Positions 51,540 to 59,605 of a stretch of DNA of 64,000 bases are shown here, piece by piece. Both the position numbers and the translations under genes were made by a program. The notes beneath the pieces are model-generated. The model worked only from the letters and a program-made list of their open reading frames with translations, was not told where the DNA came from and did not search any database. The DNA comes from Rufibacter sp. XAAS-G3-1 (GTDB taxonomy: Bacteria; Bacteroidota; Bacteroidia; Cytophagales; Hymenobacteraceae): the NCBI RefSeq assembly GCF_013623775.1, contig NZ_JABFAM010000004.1, forward strand, positions 62,001 to 126,000, in the 5' to 3' direction. How positions within the stretch are numbered: position 1 is the first letter of the stretch; the number at the start of each line of letters is the position of its first letter.

Positions 51540-51845
51540 CTTAGCCCTAGCCTTACGCAATCCTGCCGGTGGTTCCCGGCGCCTCTGGAGACTCGCTTCA
51601 TCCCCAGGCACGAGACTAAAGTCTCGCGCCAGTAAATTTCTAAACCTGTGAGGTCTTAGAGACCTCACAGGTTTTCGCGTTTTGGGTCTCCTTCCGCAAT
51701 GCCGCCCGTTCCTAAGACCTGGTAGTGTGCGTAGCTCCTGCGAGTGTCTACGCCAATGCCGTTTCCGACCCATTTTCCGTAAAGCAGCCTCTAAACGCAT
51801 CCACAAAACTCCCCTCTCCGCGGGAGAGGGGCTGGGGGTGAGGTC
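51540..51845. repeat. Composite palindromic repeat block, full set
   Basis: The most complete block seen. In order: CCTGCCGGTGGTTCCCGGCG ... GAGACT..AGTCTCGCGCCAG (51561-51632), the ACCTGTGAGGTCT palindrome (51642-51674), a GTAGTGTGCGTAGCTCCTGC unit (51706-51760), a GGCCTGTTTT-type hairpin (51761-51796), and CTCCCCTCTCCGCGGGAGAG followed by GGGCTGGGGGTGAGG (51808-51843). The block at 55111-55423 has the same modules in the same order. Both lie on the 3' side of PUL genes. Confidence 0.85.
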
Positions 51846-51911
51846 TCTTTCGGCTCTTCGGGGTTTCCTGCGGGTGGTCAGTTTCTGAAAGATAGGTAGT
51901 GACAAAAAGAA

Positions 51912-51959
51912 ACGTCTGTTTCTGGCCTGCTTTTTAAAAAACAGGCCAGAAACAGACGT
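51912..51959. terminator. Perfect 18-bp hairpin after GH35
   Basis: ACGTCTGTTTCTGGCCTG and CAGGCCAGAAACAGACGT pair perfectly around CTTTTTAAAAAA. It is a GGCCTGTTTT-family member with locus-specific outer arms, 90 bases past the GH35 stop codon. It could end the GH35 transcript, although a T-run does not follow. Confidence 0.7.
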
Positions 51960-52048
51960 GTTGGGGTGCCGCTCGGGCTAGGAAAAGCTTGTTACATTAC
52001 CTCTACTAAAAGCGGGCGGCAAGTACACCTAAACGGAGAAACGGAACC

Positions 52049-55024
52049 CTAGCTTTTGCTTGCCACGGGTAAGGTATACTCATACACAGGAATCAATCTT
52101 ACGTCTTCAATTTGAGGGTTTTTCCCTTGCCGAAACTGAGTTTTCACCTCGTCTTCCAAATAGAATTTATAATGCGGCTGCACCGGAAAAACCTGGAACA
52201 GCGCGTTTTTTTCTGCGGGGTTGAACATACTCCTTCTCATGAGCCAGATGCCGGCGTCATTGTTGAAATCATCGTACACCAGTTTATCTTTCTGGTAAAC
52301 CCCCACCACGTCTCCGCTGTAGTCTACGTTCAGCAACACGTCTTTCAACCCCGGCGCGTCTCCATTTGGCAAACTCACTGAAAACAGTTTCTGGTTAGGG
52401 TGCGGGATAAAATCCAACCCGTACTGCGGGCCCGGCTGGGTTTCTTTCCAGGCAATCTTCCTGAAATTGGCGTTTCTTACGGCCGCTTTTTCCCACTTGC
52501 GGTCGTCAAAGTTCTTCTTGCTCCAGTCTTTCGCCGGGGTAAGGCTGCTCAGCCAGGTGCCATCTGTCTCTATGGTCTGGATGTTCTCTCCCTCCACAGC
52601 ATAGATTTTGGCCGATAACCCGCCTCCCCGGTTATGGTTGGTGACTTTAAAGCTGAGCACGTTGTCTCCCTTGGCCAGGTACTTGTCCAGCTGTAGGAAA
52701 TAGACGTTTCTGGAGTCATTGTAGTAGTTCAGCTGCTTTCCGTTTATCCAAACCTGGGCTTCGTCATCGGCATTGAAGGCGAGCACCACGGTTTTCTGCT
52801 TGGGGTTGTCTATGCTGAGGTGCTTGCGGTAATAAACGTTGGTTGCGTTCTTAGCCGGGAACAACTGGGCGGCCCCTTGTAACGGAAACTCATATTTTGC
52901 CTGCAGTCTCTTCATCAGGACTGAATCTGTAAACCAGAAATCTTCTTTCTTGAAAGAAAGCTCTTTCACTTTCACCTCTGTGAGTTTAACGGGCTCACCG
53001 GCGGTGAAATACCGGGTGTAAGCAAGCGCCCCCGGGGTTTTCTCTGCTTTCCATTCTGAGGGCAGGTTCAGGTGCAACGCCGGGTAAGCGTACATCTCAA
53101 TGGAGGGGGTATCATACTTCTGCACCCTAAGGCTTCCGCCGTCTTCCATCACCAGGGCATTGCTGATGAACAAATGCTCAGACTGGCCAGCGGTATATTT
53201 GCTGCTTTTCAACCCTTCTTCCTTGCTCAGCACCAGCACCTCAAAGGGAACGCCGGAGTCTGGCACCACTGAAATCAGGCAGTGCTTACCGGGCTGGCTG
53301 GCCTGGATATACCGTTTACCGTCCCGGTTCTGCATTTCCAGCCCTTCGGCCAGCGTTATGCTCTTGATGCCTGCCGCCTCAAACACCAATTCTGCCGTAC
53401 CGTCTGCAAAGAACACGTGCGTCTGCTTTCCGGCATTGGCAAGCCTGAACAAGGGTTGCGCGGTGGCATAGACCAACGTAGCCGATTGCATTTTCAGGTT
53501 GAACGGCCAGATAGACATTTTACCCGAAGGATAAACGGTGGGCTTTTCGGGCACCAGCATGGTTTTGCCCTTGTAGAGGAGCGCCACCTGGAAGTTCTGC
53601 GCGTCTGGCAGCTTCACATTTCTGGCGTAGTTACTGGCGAAGATGAACCCGGCGTTGTGGTGGGAACGCACAGAGAGGCGCACGGTGTCCTTAGAAAAGG
53701 GAGACTTCACTTCTTTTTCGGCGAAGAAGGTAGGTTTGGTGGCCACCTCGCTTCCGTAGTCCTTTAAAAAGGCGTTCAGCATCCTGAACTCATAGTAAGA
53801 CTTCTTTAACTCGCCCATGGCGCCAATGGGCGCGGTGAAATCATAGTTCAGGATAGTCACATCATTGGGGTAACCGGTGGCCCTGGTCTCATGGAACGGG
53901 GTGATTTTACCTACCGGGTTAATGCCGCCGTGGAACATGAAATACCCCAGGCCGTTGATGCCCGAGGCCAGACGGGTAAAGCCCGGCCCCAGGGCATCTG
54001 GCACGTTGAAAATATTGCGCCGGTGGTAGGTTACCTGCATCCCACTCCCAATCTCTGCCGATAGCCCCGGATATTGGGGAAACACCCGGGTGTCTGACAT
54101 CCCGAAAAGGTCTGACCCAATGTCTGGGTCGCCGGCCAAACGCCTGATGTAGTAAGGCTCTTTGTAGAGTTTATCTGTATGCTGCGCCCACGGCGAGTCA
54201 CCGTAACCGCCAATGGTATGCAGGAAGTCGGTCTGGCCCTCTTTGTCTGGCGCAAACGAAGAATAGTACGGCACGTCCATCCCCTGTTTGAGGGCCATGT
54301 CTTTGAGGGTGAGCATGTGCTGGTAATTGTTGGCATTGCCTCTGTACTCCAGCTCGTTCTCAATTTGGATACCTATGACCGGGCCGCCCTTCTTAAAATA
54401 GAAAGGCGAGGCTTCCTGGGCAATCTGCTGAAACCAACGGTTAGCATACTTCAGGTAAACCGGGTCATTGCTGCGCAGCCGGTTGGGTAGGTTCTGCACC
54501 CAATCTGGGAAGCTGCCGTTTCTCACCTCAAAGTGAGTCCAGGGGCCTATCCTGAGCCACGTGTACATGTGATGCTTTTTGCATAACTCCAGAAAGGCTG
54601 AAAGGTCTTTGTTCCCGGCCCAGTCAAACTGGCCTTCGGTTTCTTCATGGTAAATCCAGACCACGTACGTGGCCACTACCTGAATACCGGCGGCTTTCAT
54701 TTTCAGGATTCCGTCTTCCCACTGGGCTTTTGGCACCTTGGTGAAGTTCATTTCCCCCATGACCGGGAACCAAGGCTTGCCGTTCTTAGTCAGATACACG
54801 TTGGTATAAGAAAGGGTATCGCCGGAAGGCGACCAGGGAGTTCCCATTTTCAGGTGCCCGGTATACGCCTTGTACTGGTCTTTGGAAATGTTCACGCGGT
54901 AGTAGTCTGCAACGCCTTTCACATTCTGAGCAACAGCAACCAGTTGAACGGTGCACAAAGCCGCAAGAAGCAGAAAAGAACAAAGCCGCTTCCTTACTTT
55001 AAGTAATGGTACTGATACTAACAT
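52049..55024 (-). CDS. GH35 beta-galactosidase
   Basis: A 991-residue secreted beta-galactosidase. The signal peptide covers about residues 10-33 (LCSFLLLAALCTVQLVAVAQ). The GH35 barrel shows PVMGEMNFTKVPKAQWEDGI near 87-106, VATYVVWIYHEETEGQFDW near 117-135, WLRIGPWTHFEVRNGSFPDW near 156-175, acid/base Glu224 in GIQIENELEYRG, and probable nucleophile Glu324 in GLSAEIGSGM. The C-terminal ~450 residues hold beta-sandwich jelly-roll domains, including a galactose-binding-like region around TVVLAFNADDEAQVWINGKQL near 765-785. Length suits large Bacteroidota GH35 enzymes. It should remove terminal beta-galactose from the locus's glycan. Confidence 0.88.
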   Translation of the reverse strand: MLVSVPLLKVRKRLCSFLLLAALCTVQLVAVAQNVKGVADYYRVNISKDQYKAYTGHLKMGTPWSPSGDTLSYTNVYLTKNGKPWFPVMGEMNFTKVPKAQWEDGILKMKAAGIQVVATYVVWIYHEETEGQFDWAGNKDLSAFLELCKKHHMYTWLRIGPWTHFEVRNGSFPDWVQNLPNRLRSNDPVYLKYANRWFQQIAQEASPFYFKKGGPVIGIQIENELEYRGNANNYQHMLTLKDMALKQGMDVPYYSSFAPDKEGQTDFLHTIGGYGDSPWAQHTDKLYKEPYYIRRLAGDPDIGSDLFGMSDTRVFPQYPGLSAEIGSGMQVTYHRRNIFNVPDALGPGFTRLASGINGLGYFMFHGGINPVGKITPFHETRATGYPNDVTILNYDFTAPIGAMGELKKSYYEFRMLNAFLKDYGSEVATKPTFFAEKEVKSPFSKDTVRLSVRSHHNAGFIFASNYARNVKLPDAQNFQVALLYKGKTMLVPEKPTVYPSGKMSIWPFNLKMQSATLVYATAQPLFRLANAGKQTHVFFADGTAELVFEAAGIKSITLAEGLEMQNRDGKRYIQASQPGKHCLISVVPDSGVPFEVLVLSKEEGLKSSKYTAGQSEHLFISNALVMEDGGSLRVQKYDTPSIEMYAYPALHLNLPSEWKAEKTPGALAYTRYFTAGEPVKLTEVKVKELSFKKEDFWFTDSVLMKRLQAKYEFPLQGAAQLFPAKNATNVYYRKHLSIDNPKQKTVVLAFNADDEAQVWINGKQLNYYNDSRNVYFLQLDKYLAKGDNVLSFKVTNHNRGGGLSAKIYAVEGENIQTIETDGTWLSSLTPAKDWSKKNFDDRKWEKAAVRNANFRKIAWKETQPGPQYGLDFIPHPNQKLFSVSLPNGDAPGLKDVLLNVDYSGDVVGVYQKDKLVYDDFNNDAGIWLMRRSMFNPAEKNALFQVFPVQPHYKFYLEDEVKTQFRQGKNPQIEDVRLIPVYEYTLPVASKS

Positions 55025-55110
55025 AGGGAGAATTTATGTCTGTTAAATTGAAATTTGCTTGAAAGAAAGAGCTACTGCTGCCCTTACGATTGAGTTACCG
55101 CTGTTACGCC

Positions 55111-55423
55111 CTCCTGCCGGTGGTTCCCGGCGCCGCTGTAGACTCGCTTCATCCCTTGTCACGAGACTGGAGTCTCGCGCCAGTGATTTTTAAACTGTCT
55201 GCTTCCGCGCTGCTGTCTGCTCCAAAGACCCCGTAGTGTGCGCAGCTCCTACGAGTGTCTCTGCCGATGCCGTTTCTGGCCCGTTTTCCGCAAAACGATT
55301 CTAAACCTGTGAGGTCTTGGAGACCTCACAGGTTTCCGCGTTTCGGGCCTGTTTTCCCTAAAACAGCCCCGAAACGCAGTAGCCGGGCTCCCCTCTCCGC
55401 GGGAGAGGGGCTGGGGGTGAGGT
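55111..55423. repeat. Composite palindromic repeat block, full set
   Basis: Same module series as 51540-51845: CCTGCCGGTGGTTCCCGGCG unit (55111-55183), GTAGTGTGCGCAGCTCCTAC unit (55220-55270), GGCCTGTTTT-type hairpin (55272-55306), the ACCTGTGAGGTCT palindrome (55303-55335), another hairpin (55338-55377: GCGTTTCGGGCCTGTTTT / AAAACAGCCCCGAAACGC) and the CTCCCCTCTCCGCGGGAGAG / GGGCTGGGGGTGAGG unit (55387-55422). One palindrome has swapped position relative to the other block, so the modules recombine or transpose separately. Confidence 0.85.
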
Positions 55424-55452
55424 GGCGTAATATCTGGTAGACTTCATGGATC

Positions 55453-55490
55453 TGTTTTGGGGCTACTTTTTGAAAAAGAGGCCAGAAACG
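55453..55490. repeat. GGCCTGTTTT-family hairpin repeat
   Basis: TGTTTTGGGGCTACTTTTT / GAAAAAGAGGCCAGAAACG, in the 909-base gap between GH35 and GH127. Confidence 0.65.
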
Positions 55491-55697
55491 CAACCGTTCA
55501 TTACAGTTCCTTGGCCTTACCGCTGCCATTTATGGTAAGTAGTTGGATAATTATGAATACACATTTTGTTTTTCTGAAACAACCTTGTGGGCAAGCTGGA
55601 AAAACGGCGTAGTAACCCAAGTTGCGGTGGTTGCCGTCCATCCGTGGCAACCCAACCCTCCTGGAGCTGATCTTGCAGGGAAAAACCTTTCTTTGCG

Positions 55698-55832
55698 GTT
55701 GGGGAGTAGAACTCCCCAACCTGCCTGCTGCGGAGTTCTACTCCGCCGGGAACCACGGGCAGGTGTTGCAGAAGAAGGGGAGCAGAACTCCCCGGCAGCC
55801 AGCTTCCGGAGTGGAACTCCGAAAGAGCGGTT
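55698..55832. repeat. Array of GGAGTTCCACTCC palindromes, copy 2
   Basis: GGGGAGTAGAACTCCCC, CGGAGTTCTACTCCG, GGGGAGCAGAACTCCCC and CGGAGTGGAACTCCG within 135 bases. Its reverse complement is strongly similar to 17519-17640, with compensating changes inside the palindromes. Confidence 0.75.
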
Positions 55833-55835
55833 GAA

Positions 55836-55875
55836 GCGTTTCTGGCCCGTTTCCCGCAAAACGACCCCAAAACGC
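55836..55875. repeat. GGCCTGTTTT-family hairpin repeat
   Basis: GCGTTTCTGGCCCGTTTCC / GCAAAACGACCCCAAAACGC, 58 bases past the GH127 stop codon. Confidence 0.7.
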
Positions 55876-55933
55876 ATCAGCGGAAGCACTTCTTGTTTTT
55901 CCCATTATTTCTGTCTTTGTGCTTAAATTTTTC

Positions 55934-57913
55934 TCAGGGGATAGCAACCGGGAAAACAGAAAGCCTGAGCCTGGTGCTTCCGTAAGGAACCAAGGGAATG
56001 GTTTCCACCCGCTCTTCACACGTGAATTTTGCCGGCGCAGGAAGATCTGGCGTAAACCTACCGTCCACCAATTTCCAGCCCACTACTTTCCTGGCCGGCA
56101 CATGAATGGTAACCGGCACGTGGCGAGGCTCCAGCGGGTAGCCCGTTGGCTCCTTCACCTCTACCCTGGCCTTGTCTGCGAAGTCTTGCTGGGTAACCGC
56201 CAACGCATAGTTCCAGGCCCCGGCCGGGCGTATGTCCAGGGCCGGGAAATTGGGGTTGTTTGATTTCTTACCCGCCAAATTCTTATAGACCTTCGTGTCT
56301 ATGGTAACTTTTTCAGGCACCGCAAATGCATACAGCAAGGGGCCGCGCTCTACGGTGGCCCCTACTCCTTCATAGGCAACCAGCTTGGCCTTCATGGGCA
56401 GGTGCAGTTCCAAAACATCCTTTTTCTTGAATTTGCGGTTGATGGTTACATACGTGCCCGGGGTGAGTTCGCCTTCATACCGCTGGCCGTTTATGGTTAA
56501 GGAAGGGGTTTCACACCAGGCCGGAACCCTGAAGGTAAAGGGCATTTTGACCGCTTTTTCGGGTTTGAACTCAAAGCGTATCTTATCAGAGAAAGGATAA
56601 TTGGTTTTCTGGGAGATGGTGCACTTGATTTTATTGCCCAGGATGACGGTTTCTTCTGACGGCCCATACAACGCGGCTACGGGCCCGCCCTCTTTGTTGC
56701 GCATCCACATTCTGGCCACGTAGTTGGGCATAAACCGGTGCACGTTTCCCGCGCAGCATTCGGTTTCATGGCAGGGCCAGAAGGCCATCCAGGTAGAGCC
56801 GTGCACGAATTGGTTGTGGTTGGAGTTGCCGGTGGCGATTACCTGGTTCACACTGGAGAAATACTGCAGGTTTTTAAAGTCCTTGGAGACTGCCCCCGGG
56901 CCGGCATTGAAGACCGCTTTTTCAATTTTATCGGCCCACTGGGTGTCTCCGGTAGCCATTAGCAGATACCCCAGGGCCCAGGAATAATCTGAGATGTCAC
57001 AGGTTTCATGGCTTTGCAGCGGGTTCTTCCCGTCCAGGTATTCATTGGAACTAGGCACCCCGTCTGGCAGCATATGGAACTCATCCAGCTTCCGCATGGC
57101 GTTCACGGCGGCCTGCAGGTACTGCTTCTTGCCGGTGTACATGTGCAGGATTGCCGGCAGTTTGGCCATCTCCATGTAGGTCACGCCGTGGAAGACAGGC
57201 TTTTCATTTGATAGATTGACTTTCAGGTTGACTTGGAAGCCGCCTAAGGCGTATGCCTTCTCTGCCAAGTCTAGCAACCGGGAGTCACCGGTTTTCCCGT
57301 ACGTCCATAACATGCCTTCCACGTTCACAATGGCCCGGTTGGCCTTGCCTATTTCCTCTGGGGTATAGCTGAGGTAATGCTGGTGCAGGGCCTCAATGAT
57401 TTGGGCATTGCCGGTGGCCAGATACTCGGCCTGCAAGGCCCTGAAAAAAACGGCAATGGGCCATTGGCTTTCAAAGAAGCCGGGGCCCAATCTTCCGTTG
57501 CTTTGTTTATTGGACAAGGTGTAGTTTACGCCTTTCTGCCCCTTTTCAACCAACGCTTTGTCATCCAGCAAATAGCCCAGCCGCAGCACCCCGTCTGTGT
57601 AATAGGCCGTCTGCTCATACCGCCACCAGTTCTCGCCGTGCTTCTGGTTCTCCCTGGCGATTACCCCGGCCCATAGAACCGAGTTGAACGGGTATGACAA
57701 TACCTCCGGATTGCCGGTAAGCCCCGACCGCTGCCTTTCTAAGAACTCAAGAATCCACCCTTGGGGCTTGACCGCAGCAAGGGTGCTCTCGTGGAAATGC
57801 TGGAAACTGGTTGGGGTACCCTGCTTTTCAGCAACCGGCTCTGTTGGTTTGCAGTTCACCAGCAGACCCAGCGAAACAGCTACCGTAATCGTTTTGAGAG
57901 GGAATGGTTTCAT
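55934..57913 (-). CDS. GH127-like beta-L-arabinofuranosidase
   Basis: A 659-residue lipoprotein (lipobox LVNC, cysteine 21) of the former DUF1680 family. The (alpha/alpha)6 barrel carries the zinc-thiolate site of GH127: Glu303 and Cys305 in SHETCDISDYSWALGYLL, and Cys386-Cys387 in HETECCAGNVHRFMPNYVARMW. This matches the Glu/Cys/Cys-Cys set of Bifidobacterium HypBA1 with similar spacing. C-terminal beta-sandwich domains follow (from about 430). Expected to release beta-L-arabinofuranose, as found on hydroxyproline-rich plant glycoproteins and some pectic chains; related families (GH146, GH142) share this fold, so the linkage is not certain. It lies 273 bases after GH43. Confidence 0.86.
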   Translation of the reverse strand: MKPFPLKTITVAVSLGLLVNCKPTEPVAEKQGTPTSFQHFHESTLAAVKPQGWILEFLERQRSGLTGNPEVLSYPFNSVLWAGVIARENQKHGENWWRYEQTAYYTDGVLRLGYLLDDKALVEKGQKGVNYTLSNKQSNGRLGPGFFESQWPIAVFFRALQAEYLATGNAQIIEALHQHYLSYTPEEIGKANRAIVNVEGMLWTYGKTGDSRLLDLAEKAYALGGFQVNLKVNLSNEKPVFHGVTYMEMAKLPAILHMYTGKKQYLQAAVNAMRKLDEFHMLPDGVPSSNEYLDGKNPLQSHETCDISDYSWALGYLLMATGDTQWADKIEKAVFNAGPGAVSKDFKNLQYFSSVNQVIATGNSNHNQFVHGSTWMAFWPCHETECCAGNVHRFMPNYVARMWMRNKEGGPVAALYGPSEETVILGNKIKCTISQKTNYPFSDKIRFEFKPEKAVKMPFTFRVPAWCETPSLTINGQRYEGELTPGTYVTINRKFKKKDVLELHLPMKAKLVAYEGVGATVERGPLLYAFAVPEKVTIDTKVYKNLAGKKSNNPNFPALDIRPAGAWNYALAVTQQDFADKARVEVKEPTGYPLEPRHVPVTIHVPARKVVGWKLVDGRFTPDLPAPAKFTCEERVETIPLVPYGSTRLRLSVFPVAIP

Positions 57914-58095
57914 TGAAATGGTGTATTGTGAAGCGCAAGCCGCCTCACATGAAGCTGCTTCGGAAATGTGCGTGGGCGAGCACAGGGTTTACAGGCTCTT
58001 TTTTGAGAAACAACCCGGAAAAAGAAGCTTCCTGCCCCACTAAGGCGCAAGTGGACGTTTGCACCGGTAATGAAATCAAACCCGGGCCGCTTTCC

Positions 58096-58132
58096 CGTTT
58101 TAGGCCTCTTTTTCAAAAAGAAGGCTTAAAAC
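58096..58132. repeat. GGCCTGTTTT-family hairpin repeat
   Basis: CGTTTTAGGCCTCTTTTTC / AAAAAGAAGGCTTAAAACAC, between GH43 and GH127, 55 bases past the GH43 stop codon. Confidence 0.7.
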
Positions 58133-58186
58133 ACCGGTTGCCCAATGGTTTTTAGGAAGAGACCAGAGATTAGAAACTTTGGAAAA

Positions 58187-59167
58187 TCACTCCTCTACCA
58201 CGGGCCAACCATTTTTATAGGAAATCTTCTTAATCAGGAAGACGCGGCTGTCATACTGCTGTTTCGTGGCATCTTTGGTGATGGGGATGGCATGATAGGC
58301 GATGTAGGTATTCCCCTTCTTATCTTTGAAGATGGAGTTGTGGCCGGGGGCAAGCCATTCTTTATCCTTTTCAAGAATAACACTATTACCGGTACCCTTC
58401 GCGGTGGCTAATCTTTCAAATGGCCCCAGCGCGTTGTCTGATTTGGCCACCAAAACCGCATAACTGGCTTGCGGCCCGCAGCAATTGTCACCGGAATAAT
58501 ACAGATAGTACGTACCCTGGTGGTAATCTACCCAGGCACCCTCAATGAGTTTATCATACTGTGGTTCCTGGTAAGGCAGCATCACGGTTCCAGGACTGGA
58601 ACCAGGTAAAAAAGACTGCCAATCATTAGTGAGTTCCTGCACTTTTATGGGTTGGTGCGCCGACCCCCAGTAAAGCAATTTCTTGCCGGTCTTAGGGTCT
58701 ACAAAGGCAAACGGATCAATGTTCACGAAGCCCCCGCCGCAGATGAGCGGTGCGCCTTTGTCTATGAAAGGGCCTTCCGGTTTATCAGAGAAAGCCACGC
58801 CCAGGCATTTGCCCGTATCTCTTCCCTTTTCGCCGGAATAGAATAGAACATACTTCTGCAGGGTGCTGTCAAACAACACGTGGGGGGCCCAGAAGTCTTT
58901 GGTGGCCCAGTTTGGTTTTGCGGGGAGGGCATCACCCACTATCTGCCAGTTCTGCAAATCTTGGGAAACCGCCACCGGCAGGTTGTAGCTTTTGCCATTG
59001 ATTGCCCCATTAGTGGCGTACGCGTAATAGGAATCCTGTACCCTTATGACGGTAGGGTCAGGAAAGTTGGCATTCAAGACCGGATTGGTGAGGCTTCTTT
59101 GCCCGGCACAGCCAGCTACGGTACAAAGGGCTACCAAGAAGAACAGACGATTTAACTTGTGACGCAT
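58187..59167 (-). CDS. GH43 arabinofuranosidase/arabinanase-like lipoprotein
   Basis: A 326-residue five-bladed propeller enzyme. The lipobox is VAGC (cysteine 20). The catalytic base Asp37 is in NANFPDPTVIRV, the pKa-modulating aspartate is probably in FVNIDPFAFVD (near 145-155), and the acid glutamate is in LIEGAWVDYHQGTYYLYYSG (near 212-231). GHNSIFKDKKGNTYIAYHAIP near 275-295 carries the conserved histidine that binds calcium in arabinanases. The single-domain size suits arabinan endo-1,5-alpha-L-arabinosidases and related exo-enzymes. First enzyme gene after SusD, but 438 bases and a hairpin separate them. Confidence 0.88.
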   Translation of the reverse strand: MRHKLNRLFFLVALCTVAGCAGQRSLTNPVLNANFPDPTVIRVQDSYYAYATNGAINGKSYNLPVAVSQDLQNWQIVGDALPAKPNWATKDFWAPHVLFDSTLQKYVLFYSGEKGRDTGKCLGVAFSDKPEGPFIDKGAPLICGGGFVNIDPFAFVDPKTGKKLLYWGSAHQPIKVQELTNDWQSFLPGSSPGTVMLPYQEPQYDKLIEGAWVDYHQGTYYLYYSGDNCCGPQASYAVLVAKSDNALGPFERLATAKGTGNSVILEKDKEWLAPGHNSIFKDKKGNTYIAYHAIPITKDATKQQYDSRVFLIKKISYKNGWPVVEE

Positions 59168-59298
59168 TTCCTAGCTACTTCAATAATAAAACGAAACAAC
59201 AAGGCAGGTTGTCAGGTTGAAAACCTGAGTATGGAAAACCAGCGCGTGTTTCCCAGCCCAGACACTACCCCATAACTATTCTTAGTATTCCTCAACAT

Positions 59299-59337
59299 GC
59301 GTTTCAGGGCCGTTTTCCTTAAAACAGGCCTAAAACA
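59299..59337. repeat. GGCCTGTTTT-family hairpin repeat
   Basis: GCGTTTCAGGGCCGTTTTCC / TTAAAACAGGCCTAAAACA in the gap 59168-59605 between SusD and GH43. Nothing else was recognised in that gap; a promoter for the downstream GH genes would be expected there. Confidence 0.7.
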
Positions 59338-59605
59338 GCCAGTGCCCCTAAAACAGCTACCATTACCTGATTCTTAGCAAGTAAAAAAGCTTACTAAGGG
59401 TTACTCCATCTTACCCTTGACGCAGCCTAGTGGTTGCAAACCCATCTTTCCTCCCGAATCAAACCACGCCAGAAACTCCACTTACATCTTTATCCTGAAG
59501 GGTAGGCGCGTGAAGGAGTAGTGGCTGAAAAACTCCTTTTGCCGAGGCAGTATCTTTCAGGAAGACACCACCCCGGCAGGGAGTAGAAGACAGTAAACGG
59601 AGCGC

